The notes beneath the pieces were generated by a model. The model ran no database searches and was not told the DNA's origin. It saw only the letters and a list, made by a program, of their open reading frames with translations. Positions 14,659 to 21,763 of a stretch of 24,109 nt of DNA are shown here, piece after piece; within the stretch, counting starts at the first letter, position 1, and each line of letters opens with the position of its first letter. Origin of the DNA: CAZTGZ01 sp044339595 (GTDB lineage Bacteria; Bacteroidota; Bacteroidia; NS11-12g; UBA9320); the NCBI GenBank assembly GCA_044339595.1, contig JBIIVF010000020.1, positions 1-24,109 of the forward strand, written 5' to 3'. A program made the position numbers and the translations under genes.

Positions 14659-15036
14659 TTATTTAGTGGCCTTCTTCTTGTTGGCGATAGTCTTTCTCTT
14701 TCCTTTACGGGTACGACAGTTATTCTTAGTACGCTGCCCTCTAACAGGAAGTCCCTTACGATGTCTTAGACCGCGGTAGCAACCGATGTCCATCAAACGT
14801 TTGATGTTGGTCTGAACCTCTGAACGCAATTCACCTTCCACCTTCATATTACCGGTGATGTAATTACGGATATTGGTCAATTCTTCATCGTTCCAATCCT
14901 GAACTTTCTTGTTAACATCTACGCCGGCACTGGCTAAAATAGCCGCTGCCTGGGAATTTCCGATTCCGTAGATGTAGGTGAGACCTATTACGCCTCTCTT
15001 ATTTCTTGGTAAATCTATACCTGCAATCCTTGCCAT
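14659..15036 (-). CDS. rpsM: 30S ribosomal protein S13
   Basis: 125 residues. MARIAGIDLPRNKRGVIGLT is the classic start; the helix-two-turn-helix region follows with YIYGIGNSQAAAIL, and RGLRHRKGLPVRGQRTKNNC is the conserved tRNA-proximal segment. The tail is Lys/Arg/Thr-rich. S13 is in the head of the small subunit and forms bridges to L5 and L31 in the large subunit. It follows rpmJ by 6 bases. Confidence 0.98.
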   Translation of the reverse strand: MARIAGIDLPRNKRGVIGLTYIYGIGNSQAAAILASAGVDVNKKVQDWNDEELTNIRNYITGNMKVEGELRSEVQTNIKRLMDIGCYRGLRHRKGLPVRGQRTKNNCRTRKGKRKTIANKKKATK

Positions 15037-15042
15037 AAATAA

Positions 15043-15159
15043 TTATCCTTGTCTTTGTTTGAATTTTGGATTCTTCTTGTTGATCACATACAACTTGCCG
15101 TTTCTGCGCACTATTTTGCAGTCGGCACTTCTCTTTTTAATGGACGCTGTAACTTTCAT
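15043..15159 (-). CDS. rpmJ: 50S ribosomal protein L36, zinc-free type
   Basis: 38 residues, the normal length. It starts MKVTASIKKRSADCKIVRRN, continues GKLYVINKKNPKF and ends KQRQG, the invariant L36 tail. E. coli L36 holds zinc with C11, C14, C27 and H33; here those positions are S11, C14, N27 and F33, so only one ligand survives and zinc binding is not expected. L36 packs against 23S rRNA near the peptidyl transferase centre and is added late in assembly. It lies between infA (8 bases) and rpsM (6 bases), its usual place. Confidence 0.95.
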   Translation of the reverse strand: MKVTASIKKRSADCKIVRRNGKLYVINKKNPKFKQRQG

Positions 15160-15167
15160 CGTATTGT

Positions 15168-15386
15168 TTATTTATACCGGTAGGTTATTCTTCCTCTTGT
15201 CAAATCATAAGGCGACATTTCCACTTGCACTTTATCTCCCGGGAGTATTTTGATGTAATGCATCCTCATTTTACCTGAAATAGTAGCAATGATCAAGTGA
15301 CCATTGTTTAGCTCTACACGAAACATAGCATTAGACAGGGCTTCAGAAATTACTCCATCTTGCTTGATTGCTTCTTGTTTTGCCAT
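15168..15386 (-). CDS. infA: Translation initiation factor IF-1
   Basis: 72 residues, one OB-fold. Conserved segments are KQDGVISEALSNAMFRVELN, GHLIIATISGKMRMHYI and ILPGDKVQVEMSPYDLTRGRI, ending ITYRYK. IF-1 occupies the ribosomal A site during initiation and works with IF-2 and IF-3. It lies after a 61-base gap from secY that holds a promoter-like box, and 8 bases before rpmJ. The map gene, found between secY and infA in many bacteria, is not here. Confidence 0.98.
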   Translation of the reverse strand: MAKQEAIKQDGVISEALSNAMFRVELNNGHLIIATISGKMRMHYIKILPGDKVQVEMSPYDLTRGRITYRYK

Positions 15387-15411
15387 TATTCAGTTTTTCT
15401 CAAAAGGGCTG

Positions 15412-15419
15412 CAAAAATA
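15412..15419 (-). promoter_or_regulatory. Possible internal promoter -7 box before infA
   Basis: TATTTTTG on the minus strand matches TAnnTTTG, followed by GC. Transcription would begin near 15408, about 22 bases before the infA ATG. No clear TTTG lies 19-21 bases upstream. It sits in the only wide gap of the superoperon, so a second, internal start for infA-rpmJ-alpha is plausible. Confidence 0.35.
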
Positions 15420-15447
15420 TATTTTTTTTTTGACTTTAAAAAATCAA

Positions 15448-16797
15448 TTAACTCATTGTTGTTCCGGTAGAAGTTCGGCCCTTAATTCTGCCGGTCTTCA
15501 TCAGTCCATCATAGTGACGCATCAACAAGTGACTTTCAATCTGTTGCAACGTATCCAGCACTACCCCCACCATGATTAGGAGAGAGGTACCGCCATAGAA
15601 TTGGGCAAACTGATCGTTAACCCCCAACAAAATAGCGATGGAAGGAAAGATAGCCACAAACCCGAGGAAAATTGCACCCGGAAGGGTAATCCTCGACATG
15701 ATCGCATCTATAAAATCGGCCGTTTTCTTTCCTGGTTTAACACCCGGAACAAACCCGCCATTTCTTTTTAAATCTTCAGCTACCTGACTCGGGTTGATAG
15801 TAATGGCCGTATAGAAATACGTAAACAACACAATCATCAAGAAAAAGGTAATGTTATAGGCCCAGGAAGTATAATCCTGAAAGCTTGAGAAAAATCCTCT
15901 TGCCGAACTTGCTTCCGGGAAAAACCCTGCGATGGTTGAAGGCACAAACATCAAAGCCTGAGCAAAGATGATCGGCATTACACCAGCTGCATTCACTTTT
16001 AAAGGCAAATACTGACGAACGCCTCCGTATTGTTTGTTTCCAACGATTCTCTTCGCATACTGTACAGGAATCTTTCGAGTACCTTGCACCAGCAGGATGA
16101 CTGACATAATCACCGCTAACCAAAATGCCATTTCAACCAGGAATATAATCGGGCCTCCGTTTCCTGCGAGTCTTCCGTTTAATTCAGCCAAGATAGAAAA
16201 TGGGAGTCTGCTGATGATACCCACCATGATGATTAAAGAAATACCATTTCCCAAACCGCGATCTGTAATGCGCTCTCCTAACCATAAAGTAAACATGGTA
16301 CCGGCAATCAAAATGAAAACCGAACTCACCATAAACATGGTTGGAGATATGGTTGCCAAAATTGTGTCTCCTTTAGTAGCTCTAAAGTTAACAATATAAC
16401 TCACAGCCTGAACTGCTGTAATGGCAATGGTCAGGTAACGGGTAATTTGATTAATTTTTCTTCTTCCATCTTCTCCTTCTTTTTGCATTTTCTGGAAAGT
16501 TGGAACCGCGATGGTCAATAGCTGCACTACGATAGAGGCAGAAATGTAAGGCATAATACCCAATGCAAATACAGAAGCCCTTTCAAAGGCACCGCCTGAA
16601 AATGTATTGATCAAACCGAGTAATCCGTCCAATGTTCCCGCAGCATTGCGTTCAGCAAGAAGGGAAGCATCAATACCCGGAAGTACGATAAACGTACCAA
16701 TCCGGTATACGAGTAACAACAACAAGGTATTTAAGATCCGTGAACGGAGTTCCTCAATGCTGAAAATATTCTTTAAGGTACTGATAAATTTTTTCAT
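15448..16797 (-). CDS. secY: Protein translocase subunit SecY
   Basis: 449 residues with about ten hydrophobic segments, the standard SecY topology. The N-terminal helix with IEELRSRILNTLLLLLVYRI leads into TM1 and VLPGID; the loop before TM2 has NTFSGGAFERASVFALGIMP, the conserved plug region. PVQYAKRIVGNKQYGGVRQY is the cytoplasmic loop that contacts SecA and the ribosome, and PGVKPGKKTADFID lies in the next conserved loop. SecY is the channel for export and membrane insertion. It follows rplO by 5 bases; a 61-base gap separates it from infA. The secDF gene, its partner, is at the other end of the window. Confidence 0.98.
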   Translation of the reverse strand: MKKFISTLKNIFSIEELRSRILNTLLLLLVYRIGTFIVLPGIDASLLAERNAAGTLDGLLGLINTFSGGAFERASVFALGIMPYISASIVVQLLTIAVPTFQKMQKEGEDGRRKINQITRYLTIAITAVQAVSYIVNFRATKGDTILATISPTMFMVSSVFILIAGTMFTLWLGERITDRGLGNGISLIIMVGIISRLPFSILAELNGRLAGNGGPIIFLVEMAFWLAVIMSVILLVQGTRKIPVQYAKRIVGNKQYGGVRQYLPLKVNAAGVMPIIFAQALMFVPSTIAGFFPEASSARGFFSSFQDYTSWAYNITFFLMIVLFTYFYTAITINPSQVAEDLKRNGGFVPGVKPGKKTADFIDAIMSRITLPGAIFLGFVAIFPSIAILLGVNDQFAQFYGGTSLLIMVGVVLDTLQQIESHLLMRHYDGLMKTGRIKGRTSTGTTMS

Positions 16798-16802
16798 ATC
16801 GA

Positions 16803-17249
16803 TCAGATGGTTTCCACTGTTCCTCCAGCATTTACAATGGCTTCTTCAGCTTTCTTTGAAAAAGCGTGAGCCTTCACCGTTAATGAAGCGGTCAATGTAC
16901 CCTGACCTAAAATTTTGATATTTTCGTTTTTACCGGCAACGCCTGCTTTTACAAAAGCCGCTTGGTCGAGAACGGTAACATTATACTTCTCGGCAATAAT
17001 CTGCAATTTAGCAAGGTTTATTGGCTGATATTCAACCCTAAACGGATTCTTGAAACCCACTTTAGGCACACGGCGCTGTAAGGGCATCTGACCACCTTCA
17101 AATCCTATTTTACGGCTATATCCGGTCCGTGACTGAGCACCTTTATGTCCTTTGGTGGAGGTTCCTCCTCTTCCTGAACCTTGACCGCGACCGATGCGCT
17201 TTCCACTCTTTACCGAACCTTCTGCCGGTTTTAAATTATGAAGTTTCAT
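16803..17249 (-). CDS. rplO: 50S ribosomal protein L15
   Basis: 148 residues. MKLHNLKPAEGSVKSGKRIG opens the basic Gly-rich extension that threads into 23S rRNA (GRGQGSGRGGTSTKGHKGAQ near 20-39). GFEGGQMPLQRRVPKVGF is the conserved middle and the C-terminal alpha/beta domain follows, ending EEAIVNAGGTVETI. It is a late assembly protein of the 50S subunit. It follows rpmD by 5 bases and precedes secY by 5. Confidence 0.98.
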   Translation of the reverse strand: MKLHNLKPAEGSVKSGKRIGRGQGSGRGGTSTKGHKGAQSRTGYSRKIGFEGGQMPLQRRVPKVGFKNPFRVEYQPINLAKLQIIAEKYNVTVLDQAAFVKAGVAGKNENIKILGQGTLTASLTVKAHAFSKKAEEAIVNAGGTVETI

Positions 17250-17254
17250 AATGT

Positions 17255-17434
17255 TTAAATGTTTTCGATTTTTACCAAATGTTTCACCTTGTCGATACTT
17301 CCCAGAACGGCAGGTGTAGCCTCAAATTCTCTGGAATCATTCATTTTCAGCAAACCCAATGCCTTCATTGTTAGCTTCTGCTTTGGCAATGATTTGATGG
17401 TGCTGCGAATTCTGGTTACTCTTATTGTGGCCAT
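17255..17434 (-). CDS. rpmD: 50S ribosomal protein L30
   Basis: 59 residues starting at the ATG read at 17434-17432, with stop TAA at 17257-17255. The chain begins MATIRVTRIRSTIKSLPKQK, and MKALGLLKMNDSREF then ends VKHLVKIENI. This is the normal bacterial L30 ferredoxin-like fold on the large subunit surface. It sits between rpsE (4 bases) and rplO (5 bases), exactly where L30 is expected. Confidence 0.96.
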   Translation of the reverse strand: MATIRVTRIRSTIKSLPKQKLTMKALGLLKMNDSREFEATPAVLGSIDKVKHLVKIENI

Positions 17435-17438
17435 GTTA

Positions 17439-17957
17439 TTAACCGTTAAATACTTTTCTTAAACTGATTCCTCTTTGTTCTGCAATGGTATAAGGATCTC
17501 TCAATTTTGCCAGAGCATCTACTGTAGCTTTTACCACGTTGTGTGGATTTGACGATCCTTTTGATTTTGCCAAAACGTCATGAACGCCGGCACTTTCAAG
17601 TACAGCACGCATCGCACCACCTGCGATAACGCCGGTTCCGTGTGATGCAGGTTTAATGAACACCAAACCGCCACCAAACTTTCCGTATTGCTCATGAGGA
17701 ACGGTATTGTTGATGATTGGAACCTTAATGAGGTTCTTTTTTGCATCTTCAATTCCTTTTTGGATGGCATCGGTTACTTCACTTGCTTTACCAAGTCCGT
17801 GACCTACCACGCCATTTCCATCTCCCACTACCACTAACGCTGTAAAACTGAATGTTCTACCACCTTTGGTTACTTTAGCAACACGTTGAATATTTACAAC
17901 GGTTTCTTTCAGTTCTATATCAGTTGTCCTGATTCTCTTTAATGTTTCAGTTGCCAT
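17439..17957 (-). CDS. rpsE: 30S ribosomal protein S5
   Basis: 172 residues. The N-terminal double-stranded-RNA-binding-like domain has ETVVNIQRVAKVTKGGRTFS and VVGDGNGVVGHGLGKASEV; the C-terminal domain has GGLVFIKPASHGTGVIAGGA and the VLAKSKGSSNPHNVVKATVD segment. S5 lines the mRNA entry channel and influences decoding accuracy. Standard spc-operon place, 4 bases after rplR and 4 before rpmD. Confidence 0.98.
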   Translation of the reverse strand: MATETLKRIRTTDIELKETVVNIQRVAKVTKGGRTFSFTALVVVGDGNGVVGHGLGKASEVTDAIQKGIEDAKKNLIKVPIINNTVPHEQYGKFGGGLVFIKPASHGTGVIAGGAMRAVLESAGVHDVLAKSKGSSNPHNVVKATVDALAKLRDPYTIAEQRGISLRKVFNG

Positions 17958-17961
17958 ATTT

Positions 17962-18318
17962 TTAGAATTTCAGTCCGCCTTCACGGGCTCCTTCTGCAAG
18001 ATTTTTAACTCTGCCATGATACAAATAACCGTTGCGGTCGAAAACTACACTGCTGATTCCATTGGCTGTAGCTCTTTCTCCGAGTACTTTTCCAACTTGA
18101 TAAGCCTTTTCACTTTTCGTCCCTTTCAGGGCTTCAATTTCAGAAGATTTAGATGAAAAAGCAGCTAGCGTTACCCCTTTTTCATCATCGATCAACTGAC
18201 CGTAAATATGGGTGTTGCTTCTGAATACAGAGAGTCGCGGAGATTCGGAAGTACCGAATACTTTTTTGCGCACTCTGCGCTTTACTTTTGCTCTTCTTAA
18301 GCTCTTTACGTTTAACAT
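17962..18318 (-). CDS. rplR: 50S ribosomal protein L18
   Basis: 118 residues. A basic N-terminal tail (KSLRRAKVKRRVRKKVFG) precedes SPRLSVFRSNTHIYGQLIDD, the conserved core that binds 5S rRNA together with L5. The C-terminus ends VVFDRNGYLYHGRVKNLAEG and AREGGLKF, the family signature. It follows rplF by 16 bases. The upstream sequence GAAGG at about 8 bases from the ATG is one of very few Shine-Dalgarno-like stretches in the block. Confidence 0.98.
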   Translation of the reverse strand: MLNVKSLRRAKVKRRVRKKVFGTSESPRLSVFRSNTHIYGQLIDDEKGVTLAAFSSKSSEIEALKGTKSEKAYQVGKVLGERATANGISSVVFDRNGYLYHGRVKNLAEGAREGGLKF

Positions 18319-18334
18319 AACCTTCGTCTCTTAA

Positions 18335-18889
18335 TTATTTCTTAGAGGCTGATTTACCTGCCTTCTTTCTTAATACCTCACCGGTGAATTTGATACCTTT
18401 TCCTTTGTATGGCTCAGGCTTGCGGAACGATCTGATTTTGGCAGCTACCTGACCAATCAATTGCTTATCAATGCTTTCCATGATAATGGTCGGATTCTTT
18501 CCTTTAACAGTTTCGGTAGTGATTTTGATCTCAGAAGGAATCTGCATATAGATGTTATGCGAATATCCCAAGTTAAGTTCAAGAATCTGTTCTTTGGCTT
18601 CTGCCTTGTAACCTACACCTACTAATTCTTGTTGCGTTTTATAGCCCTGAGTAACGCCTACCACCATATTACTGATGAGAGATCTGTATAACCCGTGCTT
18701 TGATTTATGTTCTTTTGACTCTGTTGGACGATTCACATTGATCATTCCATCTTCTACTGACAAGTTGATGTTGTCTCCAACTTCTTGTGCCAGGGTTCCC
18801 AGAGGTCCTTTTACGGTTACTACACCGTTCTCGAGTTTGATTTCTACGCTGCTAGGCAGTATAATCGGATTTTTTCCTATTCTTGACAT
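18335..18889 (-). CDS. rplF: 50S ribosomal protein L6
   Basis: 184 residues from the ATG at 18889. A longer frame from 18919 would overlap rpsH by 16 bases and lacks the family start, whereas MSRIGKNPIILPSSVEIKL is the typical L6 beginning. Two similar alpha/beta domains follow; the second has LVGVGYKAEAKEQILELNLG and, near the end, RKPEPYKGKGIKFTGEVLRK, the conserved rRNA-binding loop. L6 lies near the factor-binding site of the 50S subunit. It follows rpsH by 14 bases. Confidence 0.97.
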   Translation of the reverse strand: MSRIGKNPIILPSSVEIKLENGVVTVKGPLGTLAQEVGDNINLSVEDGMINVNRPTESKEHKSKHGLYRSLISNMVVGVTQGYKTQQELVGVGYKAEAKEQILELNLGYSHNIYMQIPSEIKITTETVKGKNPTIIMESIDKQLIGQVAAKIRSFRKPEPYKGKGIKFTGEVLRKKAGKSASKK

Positions 18890-18903
18890 CTCTCTTAATC
18901 TTA

Positions 18904-19299
18904 TTAGGATACGTAACAAAGCACTTCACCGCCAATGTGAAGTTTTCTCGCTTCTTTATCTGTCATAACACCCTGTGAAGTGGTGAGGATGGCAATACCC
19001 AAACCATTAATTACTTTAGGCACATTCTCTGCGTGGGTATACTTACGCAACCCTGGCTTACTAATTCTGCGAAGGTCTCTTATGGCCGGCAACTTGGTAA
19101 CCGGATGATATTTCAAGGCAACCTTGATAACACCTTGAGGTCCTTCTTCGTCAAATTTGTAATTGAGGATATAACCTTTTTCGTAAAGCACGCGGGTCAT
19201 TTCCTTTTTAATATTGGAAGCCGGTATTTCAACAATGCGATGATTCGCTTTGATGGCATTTCTCAATCTGGTTAAAAAATCTGCTATTGGATCTGTCAT
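18904..19299 (-). CDS. rpsH: 30S ribosomal protein S8
   Basis: 131 residues. MTDPIADFLTRLRNAIKANH is the conserved start; RDLRRISKPGLRKYTHAENV and the end ILTTSQGVMTDKEARKLHIG then GEVLCYVS are family hallmarks. S8 binds the central domain of 16S rRNA early in assembly. In E. coli it represses the spc operon through a site in the rplE leader; the 4-base rplX-rplE gap here leaves no room for a separate leader. It follows rpsN by 26 bases. Confidence 0.98.
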   Translation of the reverse strand: MTDPIADFLTRLRNAIKANHRIVEIPASNIKKEMTRVLYEKGYILNYKFDEEGPQGVIKVALKYHPVTKLPAIRDLRRISKPGLRKYTHAENVPKVINGLGIAILTTSQGVMTDKEARKLHIGGEVLCYVS

Positions 19300-19325
19300 A
19301 ACTTTAATTCTATTAATAAATTACC

Positions 19326-19595
19326 TTACCAGCTTGATTTTGTTACACCCGGAATTTTACCATCTAATGCTAGCTGACGGAATTGATTGCGGCAAAGACC
19401 AAACTCTCTGATATATCCTCTGGGTTTCCCTGTTACCGAGCAACGATTTCTCAATCGAACGGGAGAAGCATTTTTTGGAAGTTTTTGCAAACCTTCATAA
19501 TCTCCTTCTTCCTTCATTTTAGCTCTTTTGCCGGCGTATTTGGCAACCATGGCTTCTCTTTTGCGCTGACGCGCTTTCATTGACTCTTTTGCCAT
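19326..19595 (-). CDS. rpsN: 30S ribosomal protein S14, long zinc-free type
   Basis: 89 residues, the long form. MAKESMKARQRKREAMVAKY opens it; RNRCSVTGKPRGYIREFGLC then RNQFRQLALDGKIPGVTKSSW is the C-terminal half. The short zinc type carries two CxxC pairs; here each pair has kept one Cys (CSVT and CRNQ), so zinc is not expected. S14 lies in the head of the 30S subunit. It is 2 bases after rplE and 26 before rpsH. Confidence 0.97.
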   Translation of the reverse strand: MAKESMKARQRKREAMVAKYAGKRAKMKEEGDYEGLQKLPKNASPVRLRNRCSVTGKPRGYIREFGLCRNQFRQLALDGKIPGVTKSSW

Positions 19596-19597
19596 AA

Positions 19598-20149
19598 TTA
19601 TTTTTGATTTTTAAAAGGTAATCCTAATTCTTTTAACAAACTCAGGCACTCCAGATCATTCTTGGCAGAAGTCACAAAAGTGATGTCCATACCATTAATC
19701 TTATTCACCTTATCGAGATCAATCTCAGGGAAAATGATCTGTTCAGTAATGCCTACCGAATAGTTTCCTCTTCCGTCGAAACCTTTGTCGCTAATTCCTT
19801 GAAAGTCACGTACACGTGGCAATGAAACAGAGATGAATCTATCTAAAAATTCGTACATCTGATCACCACGCAATGTTACTTTGCAGCCAATTGGCATGTT
19901 CTCACGCAATTTGAAGTTAGATACGGCTTTCTTAGAAATAGTAGCCACTGCCTTTTGACCGGCAATAGAGGTCATTTCTTTTACTGCTTGATCCACAAGT
20001 TTTTTGTCGGATACACCGGCGCCAACTCCTTGGTTCAAACAAATCTTAACCAACTTTGGGATCTGCATCACATTCTTAAATTGATGCTTTTCCATAAGAG
20101 CAGGAACAATTTCCTTGCTATATTTTTCTTTAAGTCTTGGTGCGTACAT
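19598..20149 (-). CDS. rplE: 50S ribosomal protein L5
   Basis: 183 residues from the ATG at 20149; the longer frame to 20245 runs back into rplX and is rejected. MYAPRLKEKYSKEIVPALME is the expected start. IPKLVKICLNQGVGAGVSDK and KLRENMPIGCKVTLRGDQMY are conserved, as is RDFQGISDKGFDGRGNYSVG near the C-terminal half. L5 binds 5S rRNA with L18 and contacts the P-site tRNA and S13. It follows rplX by 4 bases. Confidence 0.98.
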   Translation of the reverse strand: MYAPRLKEKYSKEIVPALMEKHQFKNVMQIPKLVKICLNQGVGAGVSDKKLVDQAVKEMTSIAGQKAVATISKKAVSNFKLRENMPIGCKVTLRGDQMYEFLDRFISVSLPRVRDFQGISDKGFDGRGNYSVGITEQIIFPEIDLDKVNKINGMDITFVTSAKNDLECLSLLKELGLPFKNQK

Positions 20150-20153
20150 GCTA

Positions 20154-20489
20154 TTACTTAATAAATTCTCCTGACTTCTTTGAAAATCTCTGCAGTTTAC
20201 CTGCTTCATTTCTCTTTCTTCCCACACGGGTAGCAACCCCACCATCGAGCAATTGAATTTTGCTCAAGTGAACCGCTGCTTCAATTTTTACAATAGATCC
20301 GTTCGGATTTTCTGCATCCGGCTTGCGGTGTTTGGTCACAAGGTTAACGCCTTCGATGATGGCCTTTCTATCCTGTACCTTTACCATCAAAACCTTTCCG
20401 CTTTTACCCTTGTCATCACCGCTGAGAACCTTAACAGTATCTCCCTTACGGATATTGAGTTTTGGAATTTTATTGAACTTTCTTTCCAT
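20154..20489 (-). CDS. rplX: 50S ribosomal protein L24
   Basis: 111 residues. The KOW motif is plain at about 18-45 (GDTVKVLSGDDKGKSGKVLM), followed by AIIEGVNLVTKHRKPDAENP and NGSIVKIEAAVHLSKIQLLD. The C-terminal tail is basic (RKRNEAGKLQRFSKKSGEF). L24 starts 50S assembly on 23S rRNA and lies near the tunnel exit. It follows rplN by 2 bases. Confidence 0.98.
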   Translation of the reverse strand: MERKFNKIPKLNIRKGDTVKVLSGDDKGKSGKVLMVKVQDRKAIIEGVNLVTKHRKPDAENPNGSIVKIEAAVHLSKIQLLDGGVATRVGRKRNEAGKLQRFSKKSGEFIK

Positions 20490-20491
20490 GA

Positions 20492-20860
20492 TTATAGAAC
20501 TTCTGGTGCCAAAGACACGATTTTCATAAATTGTTTGTCTCTCAACTCACGGGCAACCGGTCCGAAGATACGGGTTGCTCTAGGTTCGTCGTTGTTGTTG
20601 AGCAATACACAAGAATTGTCATCAAAACGGATATAAGAGCCGTCCGGTCTGCGGAATTCTTTTCTGGTTCTTACAACCACAGCTTTTGAAACTGAGCCCT
20701 TCTTCATATTTGCATTTGGAAGTGAGGCTTTGATTGTTACCACAATTTTGTCACCAACACGGGCATATTTTTTACCGGTACCTCCGAGTACGCGGATGCA
20801 AAGAACTTCTTTTGCACCGCTGTTATCTGCTACCCTGAGTCTTGATTCTTGCTGTATCAT
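20492..20860 (-). CDS. rplN: 50S ribosomal protein L14
   Basis: 122 residues, the universal length. MIQQESRLRVADNSGAKEVL begins the chain; VVVRTRKEFRRPDGSYIRFD and the end FGPVARELRDKQFMKIVSLA then PEVL are hallmark segments. L14 binds 23S rRNA beside L19 at an intersubunit bridge and is the landing site of the silencing factor RsfS. It follows rpsQ by one base. Confidence 0.98.
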   Translation of the reverse strand: MIQQESRLRVADNSGAKEVLCIRVLGGTGKKYARVGDKIVVTIKASLPNANMKKGSVSKAVVVRTRKEFRRPDGSYIRFDDNSCVLLNNNDEPRATRIFGPVARELRDKQFMKIVSLAPEVL

Positions 20861-20861
20861 T

Positions 20862-21116
20862 TTACTTAGCTTTTTCTACTATTTCTACCAATCTCCATCG
20901 CTTATTCTTGCTGATCGGACGTGTTTCCATCAATTTAACGATGTCATTCACGTTACACTCATTCTTTTCATCATGAGCAACAAACTTAGAGGTCATTTTA
21001 ACGAACTTACCGTATTTCGGGTGCTTCTTTTTGCGCTCCACTTCCACAACGATGGTTTTGTCCATCTTGCTGCTGGATACGGTTCCTACAATTTCCTTGC
21101 GTGCGTTTCTTTCCAT
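20862..21116 (-). CDS. rpsQ: 30S ribosomal protein S17
   Basis: 84 residues, OB-fold. MERNARKEIVGTVSSSKMDK and TIVVEVERKKKHPKYGKFVK are the usual first half; FVAHDEKNECNVNDIVKLME and TRPISKNKRWRLVEIVEKAK close it. It is a primary binder of the 16S rRNA 5' domain. It lies 10 bases after rpmC and one before rplN. Confidence 0.98.
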   Translation of the reverse strand: MERNARKEIVGTVSSSKMDKTIVVEVERKKKHPKYGKFVKMTSKFVAHDEKNECNVNDIVKLMETRPISKNKRWRLVEIVEKAK

Positions 21117-21126
21117 TTTAATCGCA

Positions 21127-21333
21127 TTAAGCCTGTTCAGCCTTTTGGTGTCTTCTTCTGTTAATTTCGGTCATATACGAAGCAACCAACTTGCGTGATG
21201 CTTTGATTTTACCCGGATTCTCGATCGGAGAAACCGCATGGCTAAACTTCAATTTCTGAAGCAGCTCTCTTTCATCTTTCAGATTCAAGTGTAAATCCTT
21301 GTCTGATAATTGCATGATATCTTTATAATCCAT
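21127..21333 (-). CDS. rpmC: 50S ribosomal protein L29
   Basis: 68 residues in two long helices. MDYKDIMQLSDKDLHLNLKD covers the first and PIENPGKIKASRKLVASYMT, then EINRRRHQ, the second with its connecting turn. It lies beside L23 at the tunnel exit, where chaperones and SRP dock. It is 2 bases after rplP. Confidence 0.97.
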   Translation of the reverse strand: MDYKDIMQLSDKDLHLNLKDERELLQKLKFSHAVSPIENPGKIKASRKLVASYMTEINRRRHQKAEQA

Positions 21334-21335
21334 GA

Positions 21336-21755
21336 TTATTCTGTATAATCGGGTTTAACAACAAATTTTGCGGTTACCGGCAATTTCTGTCCGGCCAAAC
21401 GAAGGGCTTCCATGGCTACTTCCTGAGACACACCTTCTACTTCGAAAATGATGGTTCCCGGTTTGATTACTGCCACCCAATATTCAGGTGAACCTTTACC
21501 TTTACCCATGCGAACCTCTGCAGGTTTCTTGGTTACCGGTTTGTCTGGAAATATTCTAATCCAAACTTTACCTTCTCTTTTCATGTAACGGTTGAGCGCG
21601 ATACGAGCTGCCTCAATTTGACGTGAGGTAATCCATTTCGGTTCGAGTGATTTCAGACCAAAACTACCGAACTCCAACAGGTGACCTCTAGTGGCCAACC
21701 CGGTATTGCGGCTTTTGTGTTGCTTTCTGAATTTGGTTCTTTTTGGAAGTAACAT
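21336..21755 (-). CDS. rplP: 50S ribosomal protein L16
   Basis: 139 residues. MLLPKRTKFRKQHKSRNTGL is the family start; KREGKVWIRIFPDKPVTKKP followed by AEVRMGKGKGSPEYWVAVIK is the loop that reaches toward the A- and P-site tRNAs. The C-terminus has EALRLAGQKLPVTAKFVVK. L16 is a late assembly protein. It follows rpsC by 8 bases. Confidence 0.98.
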   Translation of the reverse strand: MLLPKRTKFRKQHKSRNTGLATRGHLLEFGSFGLKSLEPKWITSRQIEAARIALNRYMKREGKVWIRIFPDKPVTKKPAEVRMGKGKGSPEYWVAVIKPGTIIFEVEGVSQEVAMEALRLAGQKLPVTAKFVVKPDYTE

Positions 21756-21763
21756 GATCTACT

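Noticed and set aside
15419..15445. T-run and weak stem between secY and infA as a terminator
   Set aside because: On the minus strand the hairpin is followed by A, not T, so it does not have terminator form in the direction of transcription.
18890..18919. Upstream extension of rplF
   Set aside because: It overlaps rpsH by 16 bases; MSRIGK is the normal L6 start.
20150..20245. Upstream extension of rplE
   Set aside because: It overlaps the rplX coding sequence; MYAPRLKEKY is the normal L5 start.
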